9,269 bases of DNA, taken from JBDTCO01 sp039923495 (GTDB lineage: Bacteria > Myxococcota_A > Polyangia > Palsa-1104). Shown here piece after piece: positions 1-5,871 of this stretch. The translations under genes and the position numbers were made by a program. The stretch covers positions 1 through 9,269 of the forward strand of contig JBDTCO010000129.1 in NCBI GenBank assembly GCA_039923495.1, read 5' to 3'. Position 1 is the stretch's first letter, and the number at the start of each line of letters is the position of its first letter. The notes under the pieces are model-generated. The model ran no database searches. It was given only the letters and a program-made list of their open reading frames with translations, and was not told where the DNA came from.

Positions 1-298
1 CACTTCTGTACGCGTGGCACCAGAGCGGACAAAAGTCGTTCGCAAATCGATGATGCCGGACCGAAGGCGAGCAACGCCATCAAGCGTGAGAAGCGGTCTG
101 CCCTTCCTATGCAATGCGTCGTGCACCCGGACTGCCTCGCTCCTTCACCATCTGGCTGGTCGTTCCTTGGCATGTCTCGAGTCCAATGACGGAGCCGACG
201 CAAGCGTCGCCATGGGTGCGCCTGGCTGCGACGGAAAGCTCGACAGCGTCAGCATCGCGGAGCTGACGGCGGGCTGCTATTTATCGAGCAGTATGGAC
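1..298. other. No supported gene (left-edge non-coding or unassigned DNA)
   Basis: Several frames are open here, including a plus frame open from the window edge to TGA at 187-189, a plus frame from about 14 to 301, and a minus frame from an ATG at 173 running off the left edge. None shows the strong G/C third-position bias of the real genes nearby, none has a convincing ribosome binding site, and none gives a recognisable protein. Base composition looks less GC-rich than the rest. I see no RNA gene. The 3' end of a gene lying mostly outside the window cannot be excluded. Confidence 0.4.
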
Positions 299-326
299 TG
301 AACGTCGTCAATATTTATTGAACGTC
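299..326 (+). repeat. Direct repeat TGAACGTC, 20 bp apart
   Basis: The octamer TGAACGTC occurs at 299-306 and again at 319-326, start to start 20 bp, which is close to two helical turns. The second copy overlaps the proposed -35 element of the lipoprotein promoter. Two same-face sites at a promoter suit an activator or repressor. The regulator is unknown and chance is possible for an 8-mer pair. Confidence 0.35.
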
Positions 327-347
327 ATATGATCCGCGGGCTACGAT
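318..347 (+). promoter_or_regulatory. Probable sigma70-like promoter of the 385-1914 lipoprotein gene
   Basis: TTGAAC (318-323) is followed by 18 bp and TACGAT (342-347), matching the -35 and -10 consensus at four of six positions each. Transcription would start near 354 and leave a leader of about 30 nt before the ATG at 385. TATGAT at 328-333 is an alternative -10 with a poorer -35. The segment 299-335 is distinctly AT-rich compared with its surroundings. Confidence 0.4.
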
Positions 348-384
348 TGGCCTTTTCGTCATTGCACCATCACGGAGAGTTCGC

Positions 385-1914
385 ATGCATAGAATCTGGT
401 TCGTGATCGCCGTAACTCTCTGTCAGCTCGCCGCCGCAGGCTGCGGTGGATCCGACTGTAAGGCCCCGTCGCAGGTCTGCTCGGGAACGTGCAGCGACCT
501 GCAGAGCGATAACCTGAACTGCGGAGCCTGTGGCACTGCGTGCTCGACGGGCCAGGTGTGCTCGGCGGGCGCGTGTGCCGCCACCTGCGCGGCCCCGCTT
601 GGCATGTGCGGGGCGAGCTGCGCGGATCTGCACAATGACATAGCCAACTGCGGCACCTGCGGCCACGCTTGCGGAGCGACCGAGGCATGCATCGGCGGCA
701 CCTGCACCAACCTGTGTCAGGCCGCGAACGTGCAGGGCAACCTGTGCGGCGACATCTGCGTCGACACCAGGACCGACACCGCCAACTGCGGCGCGTGCGG
801 ACACGCGTGCGATCCGGGCACCGCGTGCGCGGCCGGCGCGTGCGTCGTCACGTGCTCCGTGGACCAGGTGGTCTGCGCTGGCGCGTGCGTCGACCCCCAG
901 ACGGACCGCGTCCACTGCGGCGCAAAGGGCGCCTGCACCTCCCCCGATTCTTCGACTGCCGACTACCAGGGCGCCGCGTGCGTTGCCGGCAACATCTGCT
1001 CGAGCGGGACCTGCACGATCAGCTGCCTCACCACCGAGGTCGAGTGCGGCACCCAGTGCATCGACCCGCAAAGCGATCCCGCGCACTGCGGCGCCAGTGG
1101 CGATTGCGTTGCCGGCAACGCCGGGACGGCGTGCAGCGTCGGCGAGGCGTGCGTGAGCGGCACCTGCCGGAGCTTTTCGTACAGCTTCGCCTATACCGGA
1201 GGCACCCAGAGCTTCACGGTCCCGGCAGGGGTGAGCTCCCTCGGCATCGAAGCGTTCGGCGCCGGCGGAGGCGGGCAGTTCTCGAGTGGGCTCGGCGGCA
1301 ACGGGGCGCATGTCATTGCCCACGTGACCGTGACGCCGGGCGAGGTCCTCACCCTCTATGTCGGAGGGGCCGGCGGTAACTTCGGAGCAGCCGGGTACAA
1401 CGGTGGCGGCATCTCGGTCGGCAACGGTGGCGGTGGTGGCGGCGGCGCTTCGGATGTCCGCCGCGGCGCCGCCGGACTGGCAGACCGCATCGTCGTGGCT
1501 GCGGGCGGCGGCGCGGGGATCACGGGTAACGGCAACATCATCGCGGGTGGAGCCGGAGGATGCGCGACTGGAAGCCCCGGGCAAAACGGAGCGGGCGGCA
1601 ACCCGGTGTCCGCCGGTGGCGGGGGCGGCACGCAGGCCGCGGGCGGGGCTGGTGGCAGCGGCGCGTCGGGCCCAGCAGGGGTGGCCGGTCAGCTCGGAAT
1701 CGGCGGCAGCGGCGGACACAGTGCGGGCAACTGGGATGGCGGCGCAGGAGGAGGCGGGTATTACGGCGGAGGTGGAGGCGAGGCGTATCCCGGAGCCGGC
1801 GCTTCGGGTGGCGGTGGCGGCGGCTCGTCCTACTGGCCCGGGACGGCCACGCAAGTCTGGTGCGATGCTGGCTACCAGGGTGGCAATGGGCGCGTGGTGC
1901 TCTCCATCCCGTAG
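385..1914 (+). CDS. Surface lipoprotein: five 8-Cys repeats plus ALK/LTK-type glycine-rich domain
   Basis: A 509-residue predicted outer-membrane or surface lipoprotein. The start ATG has a GGAGAG ribosome binding site five bases upstream (374-379). Residues 1-19 form a lipoprotein signal peptide ending LAAAG, with the lipid-modified Cys at 20. Residues 25-261 hold five repeats of 40-54 residues, each with exactly eight cysteines, in the pattern C..C..C.D....D..NCG.CG..C.....C..G.C; repeats 4 and 5 are less regular and carry insertions. The even count suggests four disulfides per repeat. From residue 264 the protein turns into a glycine-rich domain that opens YTGGTQSFTVPAGV, continues through long Gly runs, RIVVAAGGGAG and GGGYYGGGGG, and closes near NGRVVLSIP. 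This matches the glycine-rich domain first known from ALK/LTK receptors and also found in many bacteria. It contains two further cysteines, possibly paired. Cys-repeat lipoproteins are common in Myxococcota, but their role is mostly unknown; adhesion or matrix binding is a guess. No partner gene lies beside it. Confidence 0.9.
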   Translation: MHRIWFVIAVTLCQLAAAGCGGSDCKAPSQVCSGTCSDLQSDNLNCGACGTACSTGQVCSAGACAATCAAPLGMCGASCADLHNDIANCGTCGHACGATEACIGGTCTNLCQAANVQGNLCGDICVDTRTDTANCGACGHACDPGTACAAGACVVTCSVDQVVCAGACVDPQTDRVHCGAKGACTSPDSSTADYQGAACVAGNICSSGTCTISCLTTEVECGTQCIDPQSDPAHCGASGDCVAGNAGTACSVGEACVSGTCRSFSYSFAYTGGTQSFTVPAGVSSLGIEAFGAGGGGQFSSGLGGNGAHVIAHVTVTPGEVLTLYVGGAGGNFGAAGYNGGGISVGNGGGGGGGASDVRRGAAGLADRIVVAAGGGAGITGNGNIIAGGAGGCATGSPGQNGAGGNPVSAGGGGGTQAAGGAGGSGASGPAGVAGQLGIGGSGGHSAGNWDGGAGGGGYYGGGGGEAYPGAGASGGGGGGSSYWPGTATQVWCDAGYQGGNGRVVLSIP

Positions 1915-2133
1915 CGGGCTCGCGTGCGCCGCCCGGGTTGGCGTTGCAGCGGCGTGACGCGCAGCGAAGAGCCAGGCGCGACAGCGATGGCGTCCTAGAC
2001 GCTGATGGCCACGTTGGTGCCCGAGGCGGTCACGCGCGAGCAGCGGCCACGCCGAGCCGTGCCTTGCCTTGCTGCAACGGCACACGGACGGTGTTCATCA
2101 TGCCGTTGCTGTCGATGGCACCACGAACCCACT
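1915..2133 (-). pseudogene. Non-coding stretch with a possible decayed gene 3' end (minus strand)
   Basis: No intact gene is visible. On the minus strand one frame reads MMNTVRVPLQQGKARLGVAA from an ATG at 2101 and stops at 2030-2032. The next frame then reads CSRVTASGTNVAISV to TAG at 1995-1997. Both stretches look more protein-like than chance, and joining them needs a frameshift near 2040. This could be the eroded end of a gene once upstream, or simple GC-rich noise. There is no ribosome binding site and no recognised family. Confidence 0.2.
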
Positions 2134-2529
2134 TCAGGTCTCGAAGAAGATCGAGTCGCGCTGCGCAACGAAGCGATGGATCGCGTCCAGCGCGTCCGGC
2201 GATAGCTCGGTGAACTGCATCCCGAAGCCGGGGGGAACACCCTCGATTGCGACGCGCAACTCGCGCACCCAGCGCACGATGCCCTCGACTCGAAAGGTCT
2301 CCGCACTGCCCGGCAAGCGCAGGTTCATCGCGAGCCGCTCACCGATCTGCGCGGGCATGTGCGTCGCGACGAAGACGCCGCCTTCGCTCAGATCCGAGGT
2401 GATGCCCGAGTAGAAGTTGTGCTCGCTCGCGAGGTCGACCTCGACCTCGATCGCGATGCGCTCGTGCGCGCGCTGCTCCCCGTGGGCGGCGGGCTCGCAG
2501 ATGTTCCGGGTGGGCGTCGACTCGCTCAT
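2134..2529 (-). CDS. PilZ-domain c-di-GMP-binding protein
   Basis: A 131-residue soluble protein that is essentially one PilZ domain of the type abundant in Myxococcus (the TIGR02266-like paralogous family). The two c-di-GMP-binding motifs are intact: RxxxR at residues 20-24 (RAHER) and DxSxxG at 46-51 (DLSEGG). The family's usual following segment (GVFVAT, then a beta stretch ending VRWVRE, then PPGFGMQF) is present. The C-terminal helix near residues 109-123 also fits the family. No output domain is attached, so it probably acts by binding a partner in response to c-di-GMP, for example in motility or surface behaviour. The target cannot be read from the sequence. The ATG at 2529 has a GGAGGAA ribosome binding site in good position. 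It stands alone, with non-coding DNA on both sides. Confidence 0.92.
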   Translation of the reverse strand: MSESTPTRNICEPAAHGEQRAHERIAIEVEVDLASEHNFYSGITSDLSEGGVFVATHMPAQIGERLAMNLRLPGSAETFRVEGIVRWVRELRVAIEGVPPGFGMQFTELSPDALDAIHRFVAQRDSIFFET

Positions 2530-2695
2530 GTGTACTTCCTCCGGACACCACGATGAGCAAGGCCCGGGCCGAGCTTGCGCGTGTGGAATTCCGGACGAAT
2601 ACCCAAGGTCTGCCTCGAGTGCGTCACCGCGTTGACGCCGGCCACCAGTCGATCGTCAGTAGTACGACGCACTCGACGAACGTGTGCTCCACGTT

Positions 2696-2711
2696 GAAGG
2701 CTGTCGTCGTG
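2696..2711 (+). promoter_or_regulatory. Ribosome binding site and GTG start of the broken small secreted-protein gene
   Basis: GAAGG at 2696-2700 is followed after eight bases by GTG at 2709-2711. The spacing is standard and the GTG opens a signal-peptide-like reading frame, so this pair fixes the start of the possible frameshifted gene that follows. Confidence 0.35.
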
Positions 2712-2915
2712 CGCCGCGTCGCGTCCCTGTTCGCGAGCTTCGTGCTGCTGCTCATGCAGGTGGGACCTGGTACTGGCTCGACGAGCCGGCGAAGGGCAAC
2801 AACATCGGGCTCCCCGACGTCGTGAAGCCGATACCGGCCATCGGCGAATGGAGCAGTCACGTCGTCGCTGCCGAGCGCACCACCGGCGCACCAAACGGCA
2901 AAGACGACGACGTAA
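2709..2915 (+). pseudogene. Small secreted protein gene disrupted by a one-base frameshift
   Basis: From GTG 2709 the frame encodes MRRVASLFASFVLLLMQ, a good signal peptide core with essentially every third position G or C. Around 2757-2760 that bias moves to another frame, which reads GGTWYWLDEPAKGNNIGLPD and continues to about GAPNGKDDD with roughly 80 percent G/C third positions. The switch equals one missing base. As it stands, translation from 2709 would stop at 2825 after 39 residues with a low-quality tail. The second frame has no stop before the neighbouring tmRNA gene, so the original 3' end is uncertain; I place it near the TAA at 2913-2915, which is in the first frame. No family is recognised. 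A sequencing error, a recent inactivating deletion or chance are all possible. No obvious slippery sequence for programmed frameshifting is present. Confidence 0.35.
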
Positions 2916-2929
2916 CTACCCGAAGCTCG

Positions 2930-2944
2930 TTCTATTTTTTAGAA
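2930..2944. terminator. AT-rich inverted repeat just past the tmRNA 3' end
   Basis: TTCTATTTTTTAGAA is a perfect 5-bp inverted repeat with a 5-base loop, lying five bases beyond the last encoded base of the tmRNA. It is the only strongly AT-rich spot in the area. It may contribute to transcript ending or 3' trimming, but the stem is short and AT-only, so it is a weak intrinsic terminator candidate. Confidence 0.25.
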
Positions 2945-2948
2945 AAGC

Positions 2949-3313
2949 GGTGGAGGCGGCGGGAGTCGAACCCGCGTCCGAAGATGCTGCAAAGCGGCCC
3001 ACTACGTGCGTGTTCGGCGGATTTAATTTCGCGACCGGGTGTGCCCACCGACAGGCCCTCCCGGCTACTAGCCACTCCTGCATCTCGGGTCCCCCGCGAG
3101 CAGCGCTCGGGAATCCCTATCCTGCTAAATGACGCCTCTGATCCGGACCGCAGGCGCATCCGGGGAAGCGGCTCTCAGGTCAGCTGTTTAGGCTGCGAGT
3201 GCGTACGCGTTGTCGTTCGCGTTTATACGTTCGAGCTGGATTTACGAGGTAACTCGAAACCTCGGCACGCGACCATCCCTGCAGTTCACCCCCGTCGAAA
3301 CCGTTACGCCCCC
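2949..3313 (-). ncRNA. ssrA: Transfer-messenger RNA (one-piece tmRNA)
   Basis: tmRNA rescues stalled ribosomes with SmpB and adds a degradation tag. The mature 5' end is GGGGGCGTAACGGTTTCGAC, a hallmark of the family. Its first seven bases pair with CGCCTCC at 2958-2952 (one G-U pair), followed by discriminator A (2951). The T arm GCGGG-TTCGACT-CCCGC is canonical. Pseudoknot 1 is visible: CGAGG (3264-3260) pairs with CCTCG (3249-3245), and TTCGAG in its loop (3258-3253) pairs with CTCGAA (3235-3230). The tag frame follows at 3220-3188. The gene is about 365 nt and not permuted. After the discriminator the DNA reads CCG rather than CCA, so the terminal A is not encoded and must be added after processing. 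The 5' end lies 79 bp from the start of the divergent glutathione reductase gene. Confidence 0.97.
3188..3220 (-). other. tmRNA tag-peptide reading frame (ANDNAYALAA)
   Basis: Inside the tmRNA, the resume codon GCG (3220-3218) opens ten codons, GCG AAC GAC AAC GCG TAC GCA CTC GCA GCC, followed by TAA at 3190-3188. The product ANDNAYALAA has the same length as the E. coli tag ANDENYALAA, shares its AND start and YALAA end, and so keeps the C-terminal signal recognised by ClpXP and ClpAP. Confidence 0.95.
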
Positions 3314-3329
3314 GTGTTGCGGAGACGCG

Positions 3330-3359
3330 TACGCTGCGCCGGCCGACGCGAGTCGTCAA
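3330..3359 (-). promoter_or_regulatory. Candidate promoter of the tmRNA gene
   Basis: On the minus strand TTGACG (3359-3354) is followed by 18 bp and AGCGTA (3335-3330). The -35 is strong and the -10 is weak. A start about seven bases downstream would give a short 5' leader of around nine bases, which RNase P would remove at the mature end 3313. The same 79-bp gap must also hold the promoter of the divergent reductase gene. Confidence 0.35.
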
Positions 3360-3392
3360 GCGGCCCCGCGCCGTCTCGGTTACGCTTCGGCC

Positions 3393-4745
3393 GTGACCGC
3401 GACCTCGTACGACTACGACCTCTTCGTCATCGGCGCGGGCTCCGGCGGGGTTCGGGCTTCACGCGTCGCCGCTGCGCACGGTGCGAAGGTCGCCGTCGCC
3501 GAGGAGCACCGAGTCGGAGGCACGTGCGTCATCCGCGGCTGCGTGCCGAAGAAGCTGCTCATCTACGGCGCGCACTTCGCGGAAGACCTGCAGGACGCGA
3601 AGCGCTTCGGCTGGAAGGTGCCGCACTGCGAGTTCGACTGGCCGACGCTGCGCGACAATGTCCTTCACGAGGTCACGCGCCTCGAGGGCATCTACACGAG
3701 CACGCTCGAGAGCCACAAGGTCGAGGTCATCAAGAGCAAGGCTCGCCTCACGGACGCGCATACGATCCAGCTCGACGGTGCTCGCACCGTCACCGCGCGC
3801 ATCATCCTCGTCGCCACCGGTGCGTGGCCGTGCCTCCCGCACATCCCCGGCAAGGAGCACGCGATCAGCTCCAACGAGATCTTCCACCTCGCGAAGCTGC
3901 CGAAGCGCATGGTCATCGCCGGCGCGGGGTACATCGCCAACGAGTTCGCCGGCATGTTCCATCAGTTCGGCACGCACATCACGATGATCAACCGTAGCGA
4001 CGTCATGCTGCGCGGCTACGACGAGCAGATCCGCGATCGCCTCCTCCAGATCTCGACGACGAAGGGCATCGTGTTCCGCTTCAAGAGCGAGATCGAATCC
4101 ATCGAGAAGCTCGCGGATGGATCGCTGCACGTGAACATCACCGACGGCGATCCTGTCGTCGCCGATCAGGTGCTCTTCGCCACGGGCCGCGATCCGCGCA
4201 CCAAGGATCTCGGGCTCGAGGCCGCAGGCGTCGAGCTGAACAAGCGCGGCGCGGTCGTCGTCGGCGCCGACAACCAGAGCAGCGTGCCGAACATCTACGC
4301 CGTCGGAGACGTCACCGATCGCGTGCAGCTCACGCCGGTCGCGATCCGCGAGGGACAGGCATTCGCCGACACGGTCTTCGGCAACAAGCCGACCACCGTC
4401 GACTACGATTGCATTCCATCGGCGGTGTTCAGCCACCCGCCGATGGCCGGCGTCGGCCTCACCGAGTCGGCCGCGCGCGGCAAGTACGGCGACGTGAAGG
4501 TCTACACGTCGGACTTCCGGCCGATGAAGAACGTGCTCGCCGGGCGCAATGAGCGATCGCTCTACAAGATGGTGGTCGACGCAACGACCAGCAAGGTCCT
4601 CGGCATCCACATGATAGGGCCGGACGCGCCCGAGATCTTGCAGGTCGCTGCCGTCGCGGTGAAGGCCGGGCTCACCAAGCAGGCCTTCGACGAAACCATC
4701 GCGCTGCATCCCACCATGGCCGAGGAGCTGGTGCTCCTCAAGTGA
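3393..4745 (+). CDS. gor: Glutathione-disulfide reductase (NADPH, FAD)
   Basis: Reduces oxidised glutathione with NADPH in the cytoplasm; a homodimeric FAD enzyme of the pyridine nucleotide-disulfide oxidoreductase family. With the GTG start at 3393 the protein is 450 residues, the same length as E. coli Gor. The FAD-binding GAGSGG is at 14-19 and the redox-active pair is C45/C50 in GGTCVIRGCVPKK. The NADPH-binding GAGYIA lies mid-protein, followed by NRSDVMLR, whose two arginines six apart are the NADPH rather than NADH signature. The second FAD motif is YAVGD. The C-terminus has HPTMAEE with H439 and E444, at the same positions as the E. coli catalytic pair. The frame stays open upstream to 3210, but that part runs antisense through the tmRNA gene, so GTG 3393, just before the conserved YDYDLFVIGAG, is the most likely start; its ribosome binding site is weak. 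The DUF3224 gene follows 13 bp downstream, probably in the same transcript. Confidence 0.96.
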   Translation: MTATSYDYDLFVIGAGSGGVRASRVAAAHGAKVAVAEEHRVGGTCVIRGCVPKKLLIYGAHFAEDLQDAKRFGWKVPHCEFDWPTLRDNVLHEVTRLEGIYTSTLESHKVEVIKSKARLTDAHTIQLDGARTVTARIILVATGAWPCLPHIPGKEHAISSNEIFHLAKLPKRMVIAGAGYIANEFAGMFHQFGTHITMINRSDVMLRGYDEQIRDRLLQISTTKGIVFRFKSEIESIEKLADGSLHVNITDGDPVVADQVLFATGRDPRTKDLGLEAAGVELNKRGAVVVGADNQSSVPNIYAVGDVTDRVQLTPVAIREGQAFADTVFGNKPTTVDYDCIPSAVFSHPPMAGVGLTESAARGKYGDVKVYTSDFRPMKNVLAGRNERSLYKMVVDATTSKVLGIHMIGPDAPEILQVAAVAVKAGLTKQAFDETIALHPTMAEELVLLK

Positions 4746-4758
4746 GAGCGAGGCAGAG

Positions 4759-5163
4759 ATGAACGCAAAGGGCCCATTCGAAGTGAAGCTCGTGCCGCAG
4801 CCGATGAGCGAGGCGGCGCAGCCCGCGCACCTGCAGCGCCTGTCGCTCGACAAGGTGTTCCACGGTGCGCTCGACGGCACGAGCCTCGGCGAGATGCTCG
4901 CGGTGCGTACGCCCGACGGTCACTCGGGCGGCTACGTCGCGCTCGAGCGCTTCACCGGCACGCTCGACGGCAAGCGCGGCACGTTCTGTCTGCAGCACTC
5001 GAGCACGATGCACGAGGGAACGCAGAGCCAGTCGATCCAGGTGGTGCCCGGCTCGGGCACCGACGAGCTAGCTGGTGTGCACGGCAACATGGAGGTGCAC
5101 ATCGAGCACGGCATGCACGTGTACGACTTCCATTACAGCTACGCGATCAGTTCGCCAGCATGA
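4759..5163 (+). CDS. DUF3224 domain protein
   Basis: A 134-residue cytoplasmic protein covering the DUF3224 family over most of its length. Diagnostic stretches are FEVKLVPQP near the start (7-15), SGGYVALERFTGTLDGKRGTF (57-76), then LQHSSTM and VVPGSGTDELAGVHG (95-109), and the C-terminal HVYDFHYSYAI. The family is a small beta-barrel-like fold of unknown biochemical role, often seen near redox or transcription genes. There is no signal peptide. The ATG at 4759 has a CGAGG ribosome binding site five bases upstream and lies 13 bp after the reductase stop, so cotranscription and a link to thiol or stress metabolism are reasonable inferences. Its last 17 bp overlap the convergent gene on the other strand. 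Confidence 0.9.
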   Translation: MNAKGPFEVKLVPQPMSEAAQPAHLQRLSLDKVFHGALDGTSLGEMLAVRTPDGHSGGYVALERFTGTLDGKRGTFCLQHSSTMHEGTQSQSIQVVPGSGTDELAGVHGNMEVHIEHGMHVYDFHYSYAISSPA

Positions 5164-5785
5164 TGCTGGCAACCTCGGCTCGCTCTGCCGGGGTCATCGA
5201 GTAGCCACGCTTCGCATCCCCCTCGAGGAAGATGGCGCTCTGCGAGAGCGACTTGTTCACCACGAGCATCGCGCCGCCACCGGGCCGCTGTGTGAACTCG
5301 ATCGTCCCGTGACGGCCCGAGGTGAGGCGCATCGTTGACTTCGGCGAGAGCTTGGCCTGCGCGAGAAAGCCATCGAGCTTCTGATCGGCCGAGGCGAGGT
5401 GCACCTCGTGCGCACGACGATTCACGATCGCGCTGCGCACGCCGAGCACCACGTGCTCGCGGGTCATGGACGGATGCTTCGCGAGGTCCGCGGCGAGGGC
5501 CTTGCGATCGGCGGGCGAGAGCCTTCCGTCCTTCCCGATGGAGTAGCCGCGCGAGCTCCACGTGCGATCGATCGCGATGACGCCATGGTTGTCGATGCCG
5601 CCGTTCGCGCGCAGCTCGATGCCTATCTTGCGACCCGGCAGGTAGAGCGACTTGTTGCTCCTCGAGGTCCCCGCGTACGAGACGCCGCGTTCGAGCGTGC
5701 GCACGACGTCGCGAGCCGGTGCCGCATGAGCAGGCGCTGCGAAGAGCAGGGCGAGGGACAGGCCGAGGAGCGTCTTCACGTCCAC
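5147..5785 (-). CDS. Secreted or periplasmic protein, unknown family, with possible internal duplication
   Basis: Not recognised. The product is up to 212 residues. It opens with a clear Sec signal peptide ending APAHA, predicted to be cleaved after residue 21, and no lipobox is present. The mature protein has no cysteine and is rich in short beta-like and helical stretches. Two segments resemble one another: RGYSIGKDGR then LSPADRKALAADLA (79-102), and RGYS then MTPAERAEVASIMLA (193-211), each preceded by a G-rich IEL or IEF stretch. This suggests two related half-domains. The start is uncertain. GTG 5785 is the longest option, but the in-frame GTG at 5779 gives the more typical MKTLLGLSLALLFAAPAHA; neither has a strong ribosome binding site. 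Its end overlaps the convergent DUF3224 gene by 17 bp, and a long palindrome lies just upstream of the start. Codon bias confirms it is real. Confidence 0.85.
   Translation of the reverse strand: MDVKTLLGLSLALLFAAPAHAAPARDVVRTLERGVSYAGTSRSNKSLYLPGRKIGIELRANGGIDNHGVIAIDRTWSSRGYSIGKDGRLSPADRKALAADLAKHPSMTREHVVLGVRSAIVNRRAHEVHLASADQKLDGFLAQAKLSPKSTMRLTSGRHGTIEFTQRPGGGAMLVVNKSLSQSAIFLEGDAKRGYSMTPAERAEVASIMLAN
5154..5170. terminator. Perfect hairpin at the convergent gene junction
   Basis: GCCAGCA-TGA-TGCTGGC is a perfect 7-bp stem with a 3-base loop. The loop is exactly the TGA stop codon of the DUF3224 gene, and the whole element lies at the 3' ends of both convergent genes. The position suits a bidirectional transcription end or an mRNA 3' stabiliser. 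No T tract follows on either strand, so classical intrinsic termination is doubtful. Confidence 0.4.
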
Positions 5786-5792
5786 CGGAGCA

Positions 5793-5815
5793 GCAACGAT
5801 CGGGCCGACCGTTGC
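5793..5815. promoter_or_regulatory. Near-perfect 23-bp palindrome upstream of the secreted-protein gene
   Basis: The arms GCAACGATCGG and CCGACCGTTGC flank one central G (5804) and differ from perfect symmetry at a single pair (5799/5809). The near edge is only eight bases from the GTG at 5785, in the 86-bp gap after the upstream membrane-protein gene. It could be an operator for a dimeric regulator, or a leader hairpin that hides the translation start. The regulator is unknown. Confidence 0.5.
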
Positions 5816-5871
5816 GTTCGTGATCCCGGAGGCTTACCTCTCACATCGCTGGTGTCAGCCGGCCCCACTGG

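Noticed and set aside
14..301. 95-codon plus-strand frame at the left edge
   Set aside because: It lacks a ribosome binding site and codon bias, shows no recognisable protein feature, and ends at the AT-rich promoter region of the next gene.
1915..1935. CGGGC...GCCCG inverted repeat just after the lipoprotein stop as a terminator
   Set aside because: The stem is only five bases with an 11-base loop and no T run follows; such pairs are frequent in DNA this rich in G and C.
370..2085. A 571-codon open frame antisense to the lipoprotein gene, and other long frames over the same stretch
   Set aside because: They arise because Cys-, Gly- and Ala-rich codons in GC-rich DNA rarely give stops on the other strand. 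The plus frame has a signal peptide, regular repeats and a ribosome binding site; the antisense frame has none and gives a featureless Ala/Arg-rich protein.
2848..3132. Open frames across the tmRNA gene, including peptides such as RRRESNPRPKML and AAGVEPASED
   Set aside because: These are well-known false proteins from translating the antisense of the tRNA-like 3' end; the DNA is accounted for by the tmRNA.
3210..3392. An N-terminal extension of glutathione reductase from an ATG at 3210
   Set aside because: The extension runs through the tmRNA 5' part and gives no family similarity. Starting at GTG 3393 gives exactly 450 residues and the usual N-terminus.
3459..4880. A 473-codon frame antisense to glutathione reductase
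   Set aside because: It is a shadow of an unmistakable enzyme gene, Arg/Ala/Asp/Val-rich and without motifs.
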